DNA of 64,000 nucleotides from Acidobacteriota bacterium (GCA_035529075.1 DATKXK010000014.1:1-64000); one strand, 5' to 3'; shown: positions 26,323 through 36,215, counted from the first letter of the stretch. Program-made: numbers and translations. The notes: a model not told the origin generated them from the sequence alone.

Positions 26323-28764
26323 TCACCATATAATCGCGAAGGTGCCGATCTGGGTGCGGCCTTGCGATTCGATGACGTAGTAGTACAGGCCGGACACTAC
26401 CCGCATGGTGTAGTCGGTGATGAAGTCCCACTCGTCGTGCATGGCTTCGGGTCCGCCGGCGGGGAAGTTGTGGTCAATCTCGCGGATGAGGTCACCATCG
26501 AGCGAGTAGATCGAAATCTTGCAGACGTTGGGCAGGTTGGCGAAATGAATGCGGTGCGACCGGCCGGGAATCTGACGGTTGTCGCGGTTCTCGAAACCCC
26601 GCTCGTGGTAGTCCTCGTCGACCCGCCAGGGGTTGGGGTAGACGTAGGCGTTAAGCTGTGTCTCCTCCACCAGGTCAGCCGTCATCTGGGCGTAGGCCTC
26701 GATGAGGTTGTTCAAAAGATTGCTCTCCTTGGCCGGGATGCCCCCCTTAGCAAAACCAAAGTCAAAGGCCGTGACGGCGACAAAGTACGGGATGGTGGGC
26801 AGGAGGCGGTCATAGATGTACTCGTACTCGTAAAACTTCGGTAACGGACGGCCGTGCTCGTAGGTCAACTCGTCCTCGGTCCAGAGGGTGGAATCCTCGG
26901 GCGGCGGAACGGTGATCTCGGGGTAGGCCTTGTGGATCTGGCGCAGGTTGGTCAGGTCGGAGACGTTGTAGTCCTGTGTCGTGAAGCAGTAGAAGGTGTC
27001 CAGGTGGTTCAGCGGGTTGGCGCGGGTCCAGCGCAGGGGGTCGAAATCGGGGTCGTCGTAGAGAAGGGCAAGCGAATCGAGCGTGAAGGGCAATTCATGG
27101 CAGAACCACTTCCAACTGGAGTCGGGTGCCTGGGTGAGGGTGTAGCGGTTGAAGTTGCGGTGGTCCCACGATGACAATAGGGTCATGCTGGACTTGCGCG
27201 TGTCCAGACCGGCATAGACGCGGTAGCCTTCGAAGTCTTTTACCCGGGTGAAGGGGTCAACAGTAGTCTCCGAGAAGTAGCCGTTCCAGCGGATGACCAG
27301 TTGGCCGGTGGAGGGGAGGATTTTGACCATGGGTGCCGGCGGCGGGAAGTCGGCGCGGAAGTCCGGGACGCCGTCGCCCTGGTACCAGGTGGTGTCGCCG
27401 TTACAGACGCGGAAGAGCCCGGAGTCGCCGTCGCCGTCCGTGTCGACACCGGGGTTGTCGTAGACCCACCGGGCCCATTTGGCGTTCTCGGCCAGTTCGG
27501 AGAAATTAAGATATTCGCGGTAGGGCCAGGGGTATGAGGGGCTGAAGAGCCGCTCGTAGGCAGTGGGGTCGTGGTGGACGTTCTCACCGCCCACCACGGC
27601 AATCGTAAAGCTGGTCTTCTGGTTAATGCCCACGTCGAAGGGGCCGAAGGAGAGAAGAAAGTAGCCGGGCGCCCCGGATGCGTATTCGCGAGCTAAGGGT
27701 GACGGGGGCAGCCAGCCGGCGTACCTGAAGTCAAGGGCGCTGAGAATCTGGTCGTAGTCGAATTCCCTGAGACTCAGGTAGTAGTACATGTCACCGTCCT
27801 CGTGAGAAAGCGGGTCAACGGTGCGCAGGGGGTTATCCGGAGTCCCGCCTCGTCTGGGTCCCCAGAAGTTGCGCACCACCTCCCCGTCCCATAGACCCGC
27901 CCACCAGTTGAAATTAACCTTCGCCGAATCGCCCGGCATCCGAAGAATCGTAATACCCACCGCACTCAGCGCAGAGCGATAGTCCCACGCACCATTCACC
28001 GGGTCACCATCGTTATCCATCCCGTAGGCCACGTCCACGTCATCATAGTAGTAACCGCATTCATCTTCCTGGGCGTACGTGCGCAGAAACCCAACCAGGG
28101 GTGTCGACTGAAAGAGTCGCGACGTGTGTTGATGCACATGGCCGCTCCAGAATCCGACGTACACCCGTGTCAGGCGTTTGCCGCTGATATTGGCCAGCTC
28201 CCAGTCCAGCAGCACAAAATCGTCCACGCGGTCGCCACTCCAGGCCATGGAGCGCTGTGAGACCTTAATGCCCAGGGTGGGGTTCCAGGTCGGCACGCTG
28301 AGAGTATCGAAGAACTCGCAGTAGAGGTCAAGCTCTGAGTGGGCATCCTCAGAGTATATGTCACGATTGACATTGATGGATGCCATGGTGAAATCCCCGG
28401 CCGGGTAAACATCCGGGAGAAAGTGGGTCCATCCTGGAGCGGCCGCGATGGTATCGCCGCCGATAATAGCCCCAATCCTGAGCATACCCCCCAACGTATG
28501 TATGTCACTTCCCCGAGGATAAATGGGGCCTTCAATTCTCTCGCCGGTGAACGGATCGATGACATAACCTTCCAGGCCCCTATAGCCGAACTCCCCCGTG
28601 TTCGATATGGGTAGCTGAATGTTGCCCTGGTTGTGCGGGATAATTTTGAAGTACGGGTCATCGGGGTCGCCCAGAGCAGAGGCCAGGGCTGCATGCAAGA
28701 GCAGGCATAGCAACACCAGGGCCATTGTCCCGTATGGGCGCCGGCTCGTGCTGAGAATGCCCAT
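26323..28764 (-). CDS. Secreted protein with sorting-type C-terminus, tandem copy 1
   Basis: An 813-aa exported protein with a signal peptide ending near 'LASALGD' (residue 32). From about residue 420 it is almost identical to the neighbouring 822-aa protein, while the N-terminal halves differ strongly. The shared half includes a calcium-loop-like 'DTDGDGDSGLFRVCNGDT', a FlgD/fibronectin-like region and a C-terminus with 'VYPNPWR', 'ISIYSLDGDLIREIDH' and 'SGLYYYVIESQGRTQIGTF'. The last is similar in layout to type IX secretion sorting domains. SD GGGAGG lies about 12 nt before ATG. The function is unknown; it is probably a surface-exposed repeat family. Confidence 0.82.
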   Translation of the reverse strand: MGILSTSRRPYGTMALVLLCLLLHAALASALGDPDDPYFKIIPHNQGNIQLPISNTGEFGYRGLEGYVIDPFTGERIEGPIYPRGSDIHTLGGMLRIGAIIGGDTIAAAPGWTHFLPDVYPAGDFTMASINVNRDIYSEDAHSELDLYCEFFDTLSVPTWNPTLGIKVSQRSMAWSGDRVDDFVLLDWELANISGKRLTRVYVGFWSGHVHQHTSRLFQSTPLVGFLRTYAQEDECGYYYDDVDVAYGMDNDGDPVNGAWDYRSALSAVGITILRMPGDSAKVNFNWWAGLWDGEVVRNFWGPRRGGTPDNPLRTVDPLSHEDGDMYYYLSLREFDYDQILSALDFRYAGWLPPSPLAREYASGAPGYFLLSFGPFDVGINQKTSFTIAVVGGENVHHDPTAYERLFSPSYPWPYREYLNFSELAENAKWARWVYDNPGVDTDGDGDSGLFRVCNGDTTWYQGDGVPDFRADFPPPAPMVKILPSTGQLVIRWNGYFSETTVDPFTRVKDFEGYRVYAGLDTRKSSMTLLSSWDHRNFNRYTLTQAPDSSWKWFCHELPFTLDSLALLYDDPDFDPLRWTRANPLNHLDTFYCFTTQDYNVSDLTNLRQIHKAYPEITVPPPEDSTLWTEDELTYEHGRPLPKFYEYEYIYDRLLPTIPYFVAVTAFDFGFAKGGIPAKESNLLNNLIEAYAQMTADLVEETQLNAYVYPNPWRVDEDYHERGFENRDNRQIPGRSHRIHFANLPNVCKISIYSLDGDLIREIDHNFPAGGPEAMHDEWDFITDYTMRVVSGLYYYVIESQGRTQIGTFAIIW

Positions 28765-28855
28765 GACAGACGTACCCTCCCGGTATTGTTCACCGGATAC
28801 TAATCATCGGGGGTGGATGCTGTAAATTCCCGGGGTAAAAACGCCGCCCCAGTAC

Positions 28856-28884
28856 AATAACGACATCTCCAAGGCATTTGTCCA
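28856..28884 (-). promoter_or_regulatory. Promoter of tandem copy 1
   Basis: On the minus strand TGGACA, a 17-bp spacer and GTTATT are found. The same layout and most flanking bases recur upstream of copy 2, supporting a real, duplicated promoter with a leader of about 90 nt. Confidence 0.5.
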
Positions 28885-28965
28885 TCGGAAATGTTCTAAG
28901 CTTCGGTGATGTCCAGGGAGAACGGCCGATGACGTCGAGGGAAGACGGCTGGCGACGTTCGGACG

Positions 28966-31434
28966 TCACCAGATAATCGCGAAGGTGCCGATTTGGGTGC
29001 GACCTTGCGATTCGATAACGTAGTAGTACAGGCCGGAGACGACGCGCATGGTGTAGTCGGTGATAAAGTCCCACTCGTCGTGCATGGCTTCAGGTCCGCC
29101 GGCGGGGAAATCGTGGTCAATCTCGCGGATGAGGTCACCATCGAGGGAGTAGATAGAGATCTTGCAGACGTTGGGCAGGTTGGCGAAGTGAATGCGGTGC
29201 GACCGCCCGGGAATCTGCCGGTTGTCGCGGTTCTCGAAACCCCGCTCGTGGTAGTCCTCGTCGACCCGCCAGGGGTTGGGATAGACGTAGGCGTCGAGCT
29301 GTGCTTCCTCGACCAGGTCAGCGGTCATCTGGGCGTAGGCTTCGATGAGGTTGTTCAGCAGGCTGCTCTCCTTGGCCGGGATGCCGCCCTTGGCGAAACC
29401 GAAATCAAAGGCTGTGACGGCGACAAAGTACGGGATGGTGGGCAGGACGCGGTCGTAAACGTACTCGTACTCGTAGAATTTGGGTAATGGGCGGCCGTGC
29501 TCGTAGGTCAACTCGTCTTCGGTCCAGAGGGCTGAGTCCTCAGGCGGCGGAACGGTGATTTCGGGGTAGGCCTTGTGGATCTGGCGCCGGTTGGTCAGGT
29601 CGGAGACATTGTAGTCCTGAGTCGTGAAGTAGTAAAACGTGTCCAGGTGGTTCAGGGGGTTGGCGCGGGTCCAGTGCAGGGGGTCGAGATCGGGATTATC
29701 GTAAAGCGCTGTAAGCGAGTCGAGCGTGAAGGGCAGTTCATGACAAATCCACTTCCAACTGGAGTCGGCCAGTTGGGTGAGGGTGTAGCGGTTGAAGTTG
29801 TGGTGGTCCCATGAAGACAGCAGGGTCATGCTGGACTTGCGGGTGTCCAGGCCGGCGTAGACGCGGTAGCCCTCGAAGTCTTTCACCCGGGTAAAGGGGT
29901 CGATGGTGGTCTCGGAGAAATAGCCGTTCCAGCGGATAATGAGTTTGCCGGTGGAGGGCAGAATCTTGACGAAGGGTGCCGATGGCGGCAAATCGGCGCG
30001 GAAGTCGGGGACGCCGTCGCCCTGGTACCAGGTGGTGTCGCCGTTACAGACGCGGAAGAGCCCGGAGTCGCCGTCGCCATCGGTATCGACGCCGGGGTTA
30101 TCGTAGACCCACCGGGCCCATTTGGCGTTCTCGGCGAGGTTGGAGAAGTCGAGCTGTTCGTAGAACGTAAAGGGGAAGTGGGCGTTGAAAAGGCGGTCGT
30201 AGGCGGTGGGGTCGTGGTGCACGCTGTCGCCCGCCACAACGGCAATAGTGAACGGCAGGACGTTACCGGGGCCGAGGTCGAAGGGGCCGAAGGACAGAAG
30301 ACAGAAGCCAAAGTCACCGGCGGCGATCTCCTCGGCGTATGGCGGTGGCGGCATCCAGCCCTGGTCCGACTTGTCGATGGCGGTGGTTATGGCATCATAG
30401 TCGAACTCCGGATGGCTCATGAGGTAGTACTGGTTCGCGTGGTCCATGCCGAACCAGGACGCCTCCGATCCGCTACCGAAGTCCCGCAGGCGTTCCCCCG
30501 GTCTCGGCTTGCGACGCGGGTGCCAGACCATCTCGTAGCCAGGTACGCTCGTGAACCAGTTGTAGTTGACTATGCACTCTCTGGACGGCATGCCCAGGAT
30601 GCTCAGGCCCATGGCGGCAAGGGGGGATCGATAGTCAAACCTGCCGTCAACCGGGGAGCCGTCATTCTCCATGAAGTAGGCGACGTTTACGATGTCCCGG
30701 TAGTCGCAGCCCTCCGGCGAGGGTCGGCTTTTCAGAAACCCCCATAAATTGCCAGACGAAGTCGGCCAGGTCCAGTGACCCACGCCGGTGGCAAAGTGGA
30801 AGCCGACGAAGACATCCTCGATTCGCTTTGTCCCGGTGGTCGTCACTTCAAAGTCGAACAGGATGAACTCACCGATCCTGCCGCCCGACCAGGCCATGGA
30901 ACGCTGTTTGACGGTGAGCTCCAGCGGAACATGCCAACGACTGACAAGGTTGGGATCGGTACAGGTATCGGAGTACTGGCAGATGATGTCATACATGGAA
31001 TGGGCTTTTTCGGAGTACAGGGCGCGCGAGACATCTATCGACTGGTAGTCGAAGGCACCGTAGGGCGTAAGGTCGGGCCAGAACTCTGCACAGGTGACAA
31101 GGGTGTCGCCGTCAACCACGCCGCCGACGGCCAGGCTGGCCATAAGCATATATACGTTGTCCGAGTTTCTTGGGTAGATGCAGTAAATCACACGGTCCCC
31201 GGTGACCGGATCCACCGCGGGGTCCCACCTCGGGGTCCAGGCGAAGTTCCCGTCGTTCATGAAGGTAAACTGAATGTTGCCCTGGTTGTGAAGCGTCTGC
31301 GAGACGACCAGTTCGTTCTTGCCGACAGGCCGCGGGCCCGGCCGCTCACCCGCCAATGGTGCAGACGCCAGCAAGAGTAGCAACGCCAGGGCTGCTGTGC
31401 CGTGTGGTCGCCGTCTTGTGCCGAGAATGCCCAT
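28966..31434 (-). CDS. Secreted protein with sorting-type C-terminus, tandem copy 2
   Basis: An 822-aa exported protein, paralogue of the gene just downstream on the same strand. Signal peptides are similar ('MGILGTRRRPHGTAALALLL'). The N-terminal half (to about residue 430) is only loosely related to copy 1. The C-terminal roughly 390 residues differ at only scattered positions such as D/N and R/H swaps. It ends in the same 'SGLYYYVIESQGRTQIGTF' tail. The pattern indicates a duplication, with the C-terminal half kept alike by recent gene conversion or strong constraint and the N-terminal half diversified. Confidence 0.82.
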   Translation of the reverse strand: MGILGTRRRPHGTAALALLLLLASAPLAGERPGPRPVGKNELVVSQTLHNQGNIQFTFMNDGNFAWTPRWDPAVDPVTGDRVIYCIYPRNSDNVYMLMASLAVGGVVDGDTLVTCAEFWPDLTPYGAFDYQSIDVSRALYSEKAHSMYDIICQYSDTCTDPNLVSRWHVPLELTVKQRSMAWSGGRIGEFILFDFEVTTTGTKRIEDVFVGFHFATGVGHWTWPTSSGNLWGFLKSRPSPEGCDYRDIVNVAYFMENDGSPVDGRFDYRSPLAAMGLSILGMPSRECIVNYNWFTSVPGYEMVWHPRRKPRPGERLRDFGSGSEASWFGMDHANQYYLMSHPEFDYDAITTAIDKSDQGWMPPPPYAEEIAAGDFGFCLLSFGPFDLGPGNVLPFTIAVVAGDSVHHDPTAYDRLFNAHFPFTFYEQLDFSNLAENAKWARWVYDNPGVDTDGDGDSGLFRVCNGDTTWYQGDGVPDFRADLPPSAPFVKILPSTGKLIIRWNGYFSETTIDPFTRVKDFEGYRVYAGLDTRKSSMTLLSSWDHHNFNRYTLTQLADSSWKWICHELPFTLDSLTALYDNPDLDPLHWTRANPLNHLDTFYYFTTQDYNVSDLTNRRQIHKAYPEITVPPPEDSALWTEDELTYEHGRPLPKFYEYEYVYDRVLPTIPYFVAVTAFDFGFAKGGIPAKESSLLNNLIEAYAQMTADLVEEAQLDAYVYPNPWRVDEDYHERGFENRDNRQIPGRSHRIHFANLPNVCKISIYSLDGDLIREIDHDFPAGGPEAMHDEWDFITDYTMRVVSGLYYYVIESQGRTQIGTFAIIW

Positions 31435-31525
31435 GTCAGACGTATTCTCCCGGTATCATTCACCGGACACTAATCATCAGGGGTGGATGCTGTAAACTCG
31501 CGGGGTAAATACGCCGCCCCGGTAC

Positions 31526-31554
31526 AATAAAAACATCCCCAACGCATTTGTCCA
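31526..31554 (-). promoter_or_regulatory. Promoter of tandem copy 2
   Basis: On the minus strand TGGACA, a 17-bp spacer and TTTATT are found, at the same position relative to the gene as in copy 1, with one better-matching base in the -10 box. Confidence 0.55.
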
Positions 31555-31635
31555 TCGGAAATGCTTCTTGCTGCTGCCGCGGCAATAGCCACCCGCCGCG
31601 CTTTCTTTTGCCCTGTCAGTTACTATATTAGAGAA

Positions 31636-32613
31636 ATGGTCAAGCTACCGTTACGATACGGGCTTGCGGCTTTCATGCTGTGGCTTGCTGCGTGCGGGAC
31701 GTCGTCTGCGCAGCCGTCGTCTGAGCCGGTCCAGCGGGATCATTTCATCTATTACTTTGACTCACCGCACTATATCGAAACGGCGGATTCGGTTCTTAAC
31801 GATGCGCGTGCACGGCTGGAGGCACTTCTGCGGGATACCCTCGACTATAAACCGGAGGTGCACCTTGTGAAGGACCTGGGCCGGTTTACGGCCCTGATCG
31901 GCGGCGGGTTTCCGGACTGGGGAGCGGCGGCGGCAGTGCCGCACAGGGGCCGGATTGTCATCAAGTCGCCGGACCACTTCAATCTCAATCGCGGTCTGGG
32001 CGAGATGCTGGCCCACGAGTATGCGCACCTTGCGCTGGACCACCGGGTCGGCCTCGGGTTGGCGCCGCGATGGCTCCACGAAGGGCTGGCCATGACGGTG
32101 TCGCGGGAGTGGAGCTGGTCGGACAACCTGGCCATGAGCAAGGCGGCGGTGTTCGGACAGGTAATCCCGCTGCGCGATGTTGACCGGCTGAACCGCTTCA
32201 ACGCCGGCAAAGCACACGTGGCCTACGCCGAGTCGTACCTGGCCGTGACCTACCTTTTCGAGGGTTACGGCCCGGAGGCGGCCAATCTCCTGCTTGACGT
32301 GCTGGCTTCGGGCGGGTCGGTCGACGAGGCGCTGATGGCCTCGACGGGTTCGAATTATGATGACTTCGAGGCGGAATTTCGCTTATTTGTGTTAAAGCGA
32401 TTTAACATTGTAACGCTGTTCATGGATACAATATGGCTCTGGCTGGCTCTGGCGGTGGTGGTTATCGTCGGGGCAATTCTCCAGTTCAGGAGACGCCGGA
32501 AGTACTACAAGCAGTGGGAAGAACAGGAACGCCTGCACTCGACGGATTTCGATTACGGCGATCCGGAGAATCCCGAACGGACAGACGACGAAGACGAGCC
32601 GTGGCGACGGTAA
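31636..32613 (+). CDS. Predicted lipoprotein metallopeptidase, peptidase-MA-like
   Basis: A 325-aa protein with a lipobox 'WLAAC' (Cys near residue 20). It has a gluzincin metallopeptidase motif 'LAHEYAHLALDH' (HExxH) followed about 20 residues later by 'LHEGLAMTVS', containing the third zinc ligand Glu. A C-terminal transmembrane helix ('TIWLWLALAVVVIVGAIL') precedes a charged cytoplasmic tail. This resembles the peptidase_MA-like family. An N-terminal lipid anchor plus a C-terminal helix would tether the enzyme at both ends. The start is ATG 31636; TATATT lies 6 nt upstream, so the transcript may be leaderless. It overlaps the downstream acyltransferase by 13 bp. Confidence 0.8.
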   Translation: MVKLPLRYGLAAFMLWLAACGTSSAQPSSEPVQRDHFIYYFDSPHYIETADSVLNDARARLEALLRDTLDYKPEVHLVKDLGRFTALIGGGFPDWGAAAAVPHRGRIVIKSPDHFNLNRGLGEMLAHEYAHLALDHRVGLGLAPRWLHEGLAMTVSREWSWSDNLAMSKAAVFGQVIPLRDVDRLNRFNAGKAHVAYAESYLAVTYLFEGYGPEAANLLLDVLASGGSVDEALMASTGSNYDDFEAEFRLFVLKRFNIVTLFMDTIWLWLALAVVVIVGAILQFRRRRKYYKQWEEQERLHSTDFDYGDPENPERTDDEDEPWRR

Positions 32614-33488
32614 GTGACCGGATCGAGTACCTGGCCGCTCTCGCGCTGACGCGGCTGGCTCAGAGCGTGGCGCCGCGTACGGCGGACCGTTTCGGCGCCG
32701 CCCTGGGCAGTATCGCCCACGCACTGATTTCGTCACGTCGCCGGATCGCGTTTGACAATCTCAAGCGCGCGCTCGGAAGTGATTACAGCGACGATGAGCT
32801 TCGCGCCCTCACCCGGCGGGTCTTCCAGAACGCGGGGCGGACGGCCGTCGAGGTGGCCCGGTTTCCCGTGATGACGCGCGACGAGGTGAAGCGGATCACG
32901 GTTGGTGCGGGTGCTGACCAGATTATGAAGGTGCAGGCGGAGGGCAAAGGGGCGATTTTTCTGACGGCGCACTTCGGTAACTGGGAGTTGCTGGGCGCAT
33001 GGCTGGCGACCGTAGCGTCGGCGGTCAGTTTTGTGGTGGCAACGCAGCACAATCGTAAGTTCGACGAGTTGCTGCTCAGCTTTCGCAAGACCTGGGGCGT
33101 GGGCGTCATCCAATTGCCGTCGGGGGCCAGGGAGGTGTTTCGGGCGCTCCGCGCGAACCAGGTTGTGGCTATCGTGCCGGACCAGCACGCGGCATCGGCG
33201 GCGGTGGTCCTGGATTTTTTCGGCCGCCCGGCGGCCACGGTCAGGGGACCGGCCCTGTTCTCGCTGAAAGCGGGCAGCCCGATTATCCCGTACCTGCTGC
33301 GCCGGGAGCGGTACGACCGGCACGTCGTAATCGCCGGGCAGGCCATCTACCCGCCCCGTTTGGAAGATGAGGAGCAAGCCGTTCGTCAGATAACGGAAAA
33401 ATATACGCGGTTCTTCGAGGAACAGATACGGCGATACCCTGACCAGTGGCTGTGGACGCACCGCCGGTGGAAGTTGCCGGGATCCTGA
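32601..33488 (+). CDS. Lipid A lauroyl/myristoyl acyltransferase family (LpxL-like)
   Basis: A 295-aa membrane-associated acyltransferase of the LpxL/LpxM (HtrB) family, which adds secondary acyl chains to lipid A from acyl-ACP. The catalytic motif 'TAHFGNWELLGAW' is present, with 'VPDQHAASAAVVLDFFGRPAATVRGPAL' in the usual second region. It starts at GTG 32601 inside the end of the preceding peptidase gene. Together with the hld genes and heptosyltransferase in this window it supports an LPS-bearing outer membrane. Confidence 0.9.
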   Translation: MATVSDRIEYLAALALTRLAQSVAPRTADRFGAALGSIAHALISSRRRIAFDNLKRALGSDYSDDELRALTRRVFQNAGRTAVEVARFPVMTRDEVKRITVGAGADQIMKVQAEGKGAIFLTAHFGNWELLGAWLATVASAVSFVVATQHNRKFDELLLSFRKTWGVGVIQLPSGAREVFRALRANQVVAIVPDQHAASAAVVLDFFGRPAATVRGPALFSLKAGSPIIPYLLRRERYDRHVVIAGQAIYPPRLEDEEQAVRQITEKYTRFFEEQIRRYPDQWLWTHRRWKLPGS

Positions 33489-33625
33489 AACCGAAGTCGC
33501 CGTGCGAGCGTAAAAGTATTTGAATGAAGACATTTCACCGCAATCGGTTCGGCGTGACCGATTTGATCACTTGCAACGGGCAGGGTCGTGTATATTACCC
33601 CTGGACATAGGCAGAAAGGTTGATC

Positions 33626-34888
33626 TTGAAAAAGCTGATATATGCAGTCGTTATCGTAGTCGTCATCCTCGGGGGGTATCTCGGCGTGACCGCCATTTTC
33701 TCGACGTCGGTGGAGATCGCCACGGCCGTTGTAAAGAACGGAGAGTTTCTCATATCGCTCAGTGTGACGGGCGAGATCGACGCCAAGCAGGCCTTTGTGC
33801 TGAGCACGCCGCGCATCCGAAACCTTCAGGTTACGTGGCTGGCGCCGGAGGGTTCGATAGTGAAGGCCGGCGACCCCGTGATCACGTTTGACGCTACCTC
33901 GCAACAGGCCGATCTGACTGACAACGAATCGTCGCTGAAAATCGCGGAGACCAACCTGGCCCGGGCCAATCAGGAGTACTCCATCCAGGAGAAACAGTTG
34001 AACCTGAACCTGGAACAGGCCCGGCGCAACTATGACGAGAAAAAGCACGAGGCCCCCCGCGCGGCCGAGGAAGCCAAACTCGAGCTGGAGCTGGCCGAGT
34101 TGAATTTCGACGCCAAGCTGGATCAGATTCGTTCGGACGTCCAGAAGGCCGAGCTTGAGGTCCAGCGCGCCCAGGAGAAGGTCAACAAGGCCGAACGCGA
34201 ACTGGCCCAGATGACGATGACGGCACCGATACCGGGCATGGTCGTCTATCTTGAAATCTGGAAGGGCAGCACCATGAGTAAGCTTCAGGAGGGTGATTCC
34301 CCCTGGCCCGGGCAGGGGCTGGTCAACCTTCCCGATCTCTCCGAGATGATTGTCAAGGCCACCGTGTCCGAGGTGGACGCCGCCAAGGTCGATTCCGGCC
34401 AGCCGGTGATTGTCAGCCTGGATGCCTTCCCCGGCATGACGTATCGCGGGCAGGTCAGGAAGAAGGGGACGCTGGCGCGCCGGAAAGAGCCCGGCTCCAA
34501 GATCAACGTTTTTGACGTTGAGATCGACATACTGGACAAGGACGACGACCTGAAGCCGGGCATGTCGGCCTCCGGACGCATTGTTATCAGCCGCCTGGGC
34601 GACGTTGTATCCGTCCCGCTCGAGGCGGTGTTCGAGAAGGAGGGGCGGACGCTGGTCTACCTGGAGAATCGCAAACCGCGAGAGGTCGAAGTGGGGCGGC
34701 GCAACGATATGGATATCGAGATCCTCGCCGGGCTGGAAGGCGGCGAAACGATCTGCCTGGTCGATCCCACGCTCGAGACGCAAGGCCTCCCCGGTGATCG
34801 TGCCACCGAACCGGAGATGAACAAGGGGCGGGAGGTTCCGCAGCGCCCGGAAGGTGGGCAGCGGCCCGGCGGGCGGGGATCGCGGTAA
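33626..34888 (+). CDS. MacA/HlyD-type periplasmic adaptor protein
   Basis: A 420-aa membrane-fusion protein. It has an N-terminal signal anchor 'LIYAVVIVVVILGGYLGV', a split lipoyl/barrel-sandwich domain, a coiled-coil hairpin at about residues 95-210 (heptad-rich 'AEEAKLELELAELNFDAKL'), a beta-barrel domain and a Pro/Gly/Arg-rich tail. Such adaptors bridge inner-membrane transporters to TolC-type channels. TTG 33626 is chosen because AGAAAGG lies 6 nt upstream. The downstream gene overlaps by 1 bp, and a TolC-like gene follows, completing an efflux-type set except for the ATPase. Confidence 0.88.
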   Translation: MKKLIYAVVIVVVILGGYLGVTAIFSTSVEIATAVVKNGEFLISLSVTGEIDAKQAFVLSTPRIRNLQVTWLAPEGSIVKAGDPVITFDATSQQADLTDNESSLKIAETNLARANQEYSIQEKQLNLNLEQARRNYDEKKHEAPRAAEEAKLELELAELNFDAKLDQIRSDVQKAELEVQRAQEKVNKAERELAQMTMTAPIPGMVVYLEIWKGSTMSKLQEGDSPWPGQGLVNLPDLSEMIVKATVSEVDAAKVDSGQPVIVSLDAFPGMTYRGQVRKKGTLARRKEPGSKINVFDVEIDILDKDDDLKPGMSASGRIVISRLGDVVSVPLEAVFEKEGRTLVYLENRKPREVEVGRRNDMDIEILAGLEGGETICLVDPTLETQGLPGDRATEPEMNKGREVPQRPEGGQRPGGRGSR

Positions 34889-36189
34889 TGGAGTACCGCC
34901 GGACGGTTCAGATTTCAATTGAATCGCTGGGCACGCACAAGCTGCGCACGTTTCTGACGATGCTCGGCGTCATTATCGGCGTGGCCGCCGTTATTGCCAT
35001 GCTTTCCATCGGCGAGGGGGCTGAAAAGGCCGCGCTTGAGGAGATTGAAGTCCTCGGCATCAACAATATCATTGTGAACGCTCGCGTTCCGGAGGAAGAG
35101 GCCGGTTCCGCCGAGGGTTTCCAGCGTTCGCTGGGGTTGTCCCTGGCCGACGGCGAGAACATCGGACGGTTTACCGAACTGGTATCGAACGTCGTCCCGC
35201 AGCGCTTCGAACCTCTCAGCACCATCAGCCACGGCAGCAGCGAGGCGGCCGTCCGCGTAGTCGCGACCATTCCGGAGTTCATTTACTCCTCGTCCATCGA
35301 GGTCGACTACGGCCGGTTTATCGCCAAGAGCGACAACACGGCCTCGGCTCAGGTCTGCGTTCTGGGGGCCAAGGCCAAGCGGAGTCTCTTTGCCTTTGAG
35401 GATCCGATCGGCCAGACGGTGCGGATCGGCGACCAGGATTTCTCCGTCGTCGGCATTATGGCCGACAAGTACATCGGCCGCGGCAAGGTGGAAGGATTAC
35501 GGCTCAAGAATTTCAACGAAGACGTCTACATTCCCTTTAACACCGCTCGGAAGAAGTTCGACCGGGTGGAGCCGATGACCGAGAACATGGTATTTCACCA
35601 CGGACGCGTGGAAAGCAGCGCCGAGACGGCGTATAACGTGCCGGAGATCGACCAGTTGACCATCACGGTGACCGACCTGAACCACGTCAGGGCGGTGACA
35701 AAACTCGTCGAGCGCATCCTGCGGCGCCGCCACGGGGGCGTTGAAGATTACGAGGTCGTGGTGCCCGAGTCGTTGCTGCGGCAGTCGCAGAAGACGCAAC
35801 GGATATTCAACATCGTGATGGGGGCCATTGCCGGGCTGTCGCTGCTGGTCGGCGGCATCGGCATAATGAACATCATGCTGGCGACGGTGCTGGAGCGCAC
35901 GCGGGAAATCGGCATTCGGCGCGCGGTCGGCGCCACGCGCGGTGACATCATGTTCCAGTTTTTGGTCGAGGCGGTGACGATCTGCCTGATCGGCTGCAGC
36001 ATCGGCCTGGCGCTCGGTCTGATCATTTCACGGGCCATCTCGTTTTATGCGGGCTGGCCGACCGTCGTCTCCGTGTTCTCTATTGTCCTCGCGGTAGTCG
36101 TGTCGACTACGGTCGGCACGGTCTTCGGCATTTTCCCCGCCCACAAAGCGGCTAAGATCGACGTGATCGACGCCCTGAGATATGAATAA
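34888..36189 (+). CDS. MacB/FtsX-type ABC transporter permease
   Basis: A 433-aa permease with an N-terminal transmembrane helix ('FLTMLGVIIGVAAVIAML'), a large periplasmic MacB-type core domain, then three helices of an FtsX domain. The latter includes 'GGIGIMNIMLATVLERTREIGIRRAVGATRGDI', the classic family motif. There is no nucleotide-binding domain in the protein, and no ABC ATPase gene in the cluster. It overlaps the adaptor gene by 1 bp and is followed by a TolC-like gene. It probably exports a peptide, lipid or secondary metabolite once paired with an ATPase encoded elsewhere. Confidence 0.9.
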   Translation: MEYRRTVQISIESLGTHKLRTFLTMLGVIIGVAAVIAMLSIGEGAEKAALEEIEVLGINNIIVNARVPEEEAGSAEGFQRSLGLSLADGENIGRFTELVSNVVPQRFEPLSTISHGSSEAAVRVVATIPEFIYSSSIEVDYGRFIAKSDNTASAQVCVLGAKAKRSLFAFEDPIGQTVRIGDQDFSVVGIMADKYIGRGKVEGLRLKNFNEDVYIPFNTARKKFDRVEPMTENMVFHHGRVESSAETAYNVPEIDQLTITVTDLNHVRAVTKLVERILRRRHGGVEDYEVVVPESLLRQSQKTQRIFNIVMGAIAGLSLLVGGIGIMNIMLATVLERTREIGIRRAVGATRGDIMFQFLVEAVTICLIGCSIGLALGLIISRAISFYAGWPTVVSVFSIVLAVVVSTTVGTVFGIFPAHKAAKIDVIDALRYE

Positions 36190-36215
36190 CCACCCTGCTG
36201 TGCGAGGTTTTTCCC

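Larger units (their letters stand above)
26323..31562. repeat. Tandem direct duplication, two units of about 2.6 kb
   Basis: Unit 1 spans about 26323-28895 and unit 2 about 28966-31562. Each includes the whole gene plus about 130 bp of upstream sequence, ending at the shared 'CATTTGTCCATCGGAAATG' stretch. Identity is very high over the 3' roughly 1.2 kb of each gene and the upstream segment, and low in the 5' half of the genes. Confidence 0.85.

Noticed and set aside
33386..34918. 510-codon minus-strand frame
   Set aside because: It is antisense to the adaptor and acyltransferase genes, which have unmistakable motifs.
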